From Rhodospirillaceae bacterium (GTDB lineage Bacteria > Pseudomonadota > Alphaproteobacteria > UBA7985): DNA of 22,027 nucleotides. Of this stretch, positions 22,001 through 22,027 are shown piece by piece. The translations under genes and the position numbers were made by a program. The DNA lies in assembly GCA_002700865.1 (NCBI GenBank), contig PAFB01000154.1, positions 1,698 to 23,724 on the forward strand, written 5' to 3'. Each line of letters starts with the position of its first letter. Position 1 is the first letter of the stretch. The notes beneath the pieces are model-generated. The model saw only the letters and a list, made by a program, of their open reading frames with translations. It made no database searches and had not been told where the DNA came from.

Positions 22001-22027
22001 CTGCCGCAAGGCTTAACACTGGCTTTT

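Noticed and set aside
19994..22009. 671-codon open frame antisense to the Atm1-type exporter
   Set aside because: It mirrors the exporter frame, is His/Gln/Arg-rich without any domain, and is explained by the codon bias of the real gene, which has all ABC motifs.
1..22027. CRISPR arrays, tRNA or rRNA genes, transposases, prophage
   Set aside because: Looked for on both strands by eye; no regularly spaced repeats, tRNA-like cloverleaf arms or mobile-element proteins were recognised.

Overview
The window is about 60% G+C by eye, gene-dense, and reads as an alphaproteobacterial chromosome. Supporting points are an atp operon made of F1 genes in the order A-G-D-C, a class I lysyl-tRNA synthetase, a HAD class IIA domain of the alphaproteobacterial TIGR01459 type, a TipN-like polarity-type protein and a candidate EcfG-type stress promoter. 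The bacterial voltage-gated sodium channel hints at a marine or saline habitat (inference). No rRNA, tRNA, CRISPR array, insertion sequence or phage gene was seen.

Layout. (1) 1-4425: the 3' part of the F1 ATP synthase operon (atpA cut by the window edge, then atpG, atpD, atpC), with a hairpin in each intercistronic gap and a 15-bp perfect stem after atpC. (2) 4552-5884: two membrane-protein genes, a MAPEG-family protein and a YddG-like DMT/EamA exporter. (3) 5881-10707 on the minus strand: an iron-sulfur DinG/XPD-type helicase, a TerB-like protein, a DUF2306 membrane protein and a NavAb-like sodium channel. The channel gene converges on the exporter with both stops inside one CTAG. (4) 10843-14645 on the plus strand, a tight operon: lysK, a DUF952 gene overlapping it by 4 nt, and, 3 nt later, a gene encoding class 2 dihydroorotate dehydrogenase fused to a HAD-IIA domain. 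(5) 14842-17607: a 921-residue protein with two membrane helices and a very long coiled coil. (6) 17695-18972 on the minus strand: two small secreted proteins of unknown function. Their intergenic DNA carries an unusual nested inverted-repeat element and an EcfG-type promoter candidate. (7) 18973-22000: gpsA, divergent from an Atm1-type ABC exporter.

Most genes are housekeeping: energy (atp), translation (lysK), pyrimidine synthesis (pyrD), phospholipid precursor synthesis (gpsA), Fe-S/thiol export (Atm1) and cell architecture (TipN-like). The least conventional items are the PyrD-HAD fusion, the structured element at 18125-18223 beside the small secreted genes, the GGAAC-N17-CGTTT promoter, and the degenerate nuclease-like front end of the helicase. 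All family calls are from reading the translated sequence and memory of the families; no database search was run.
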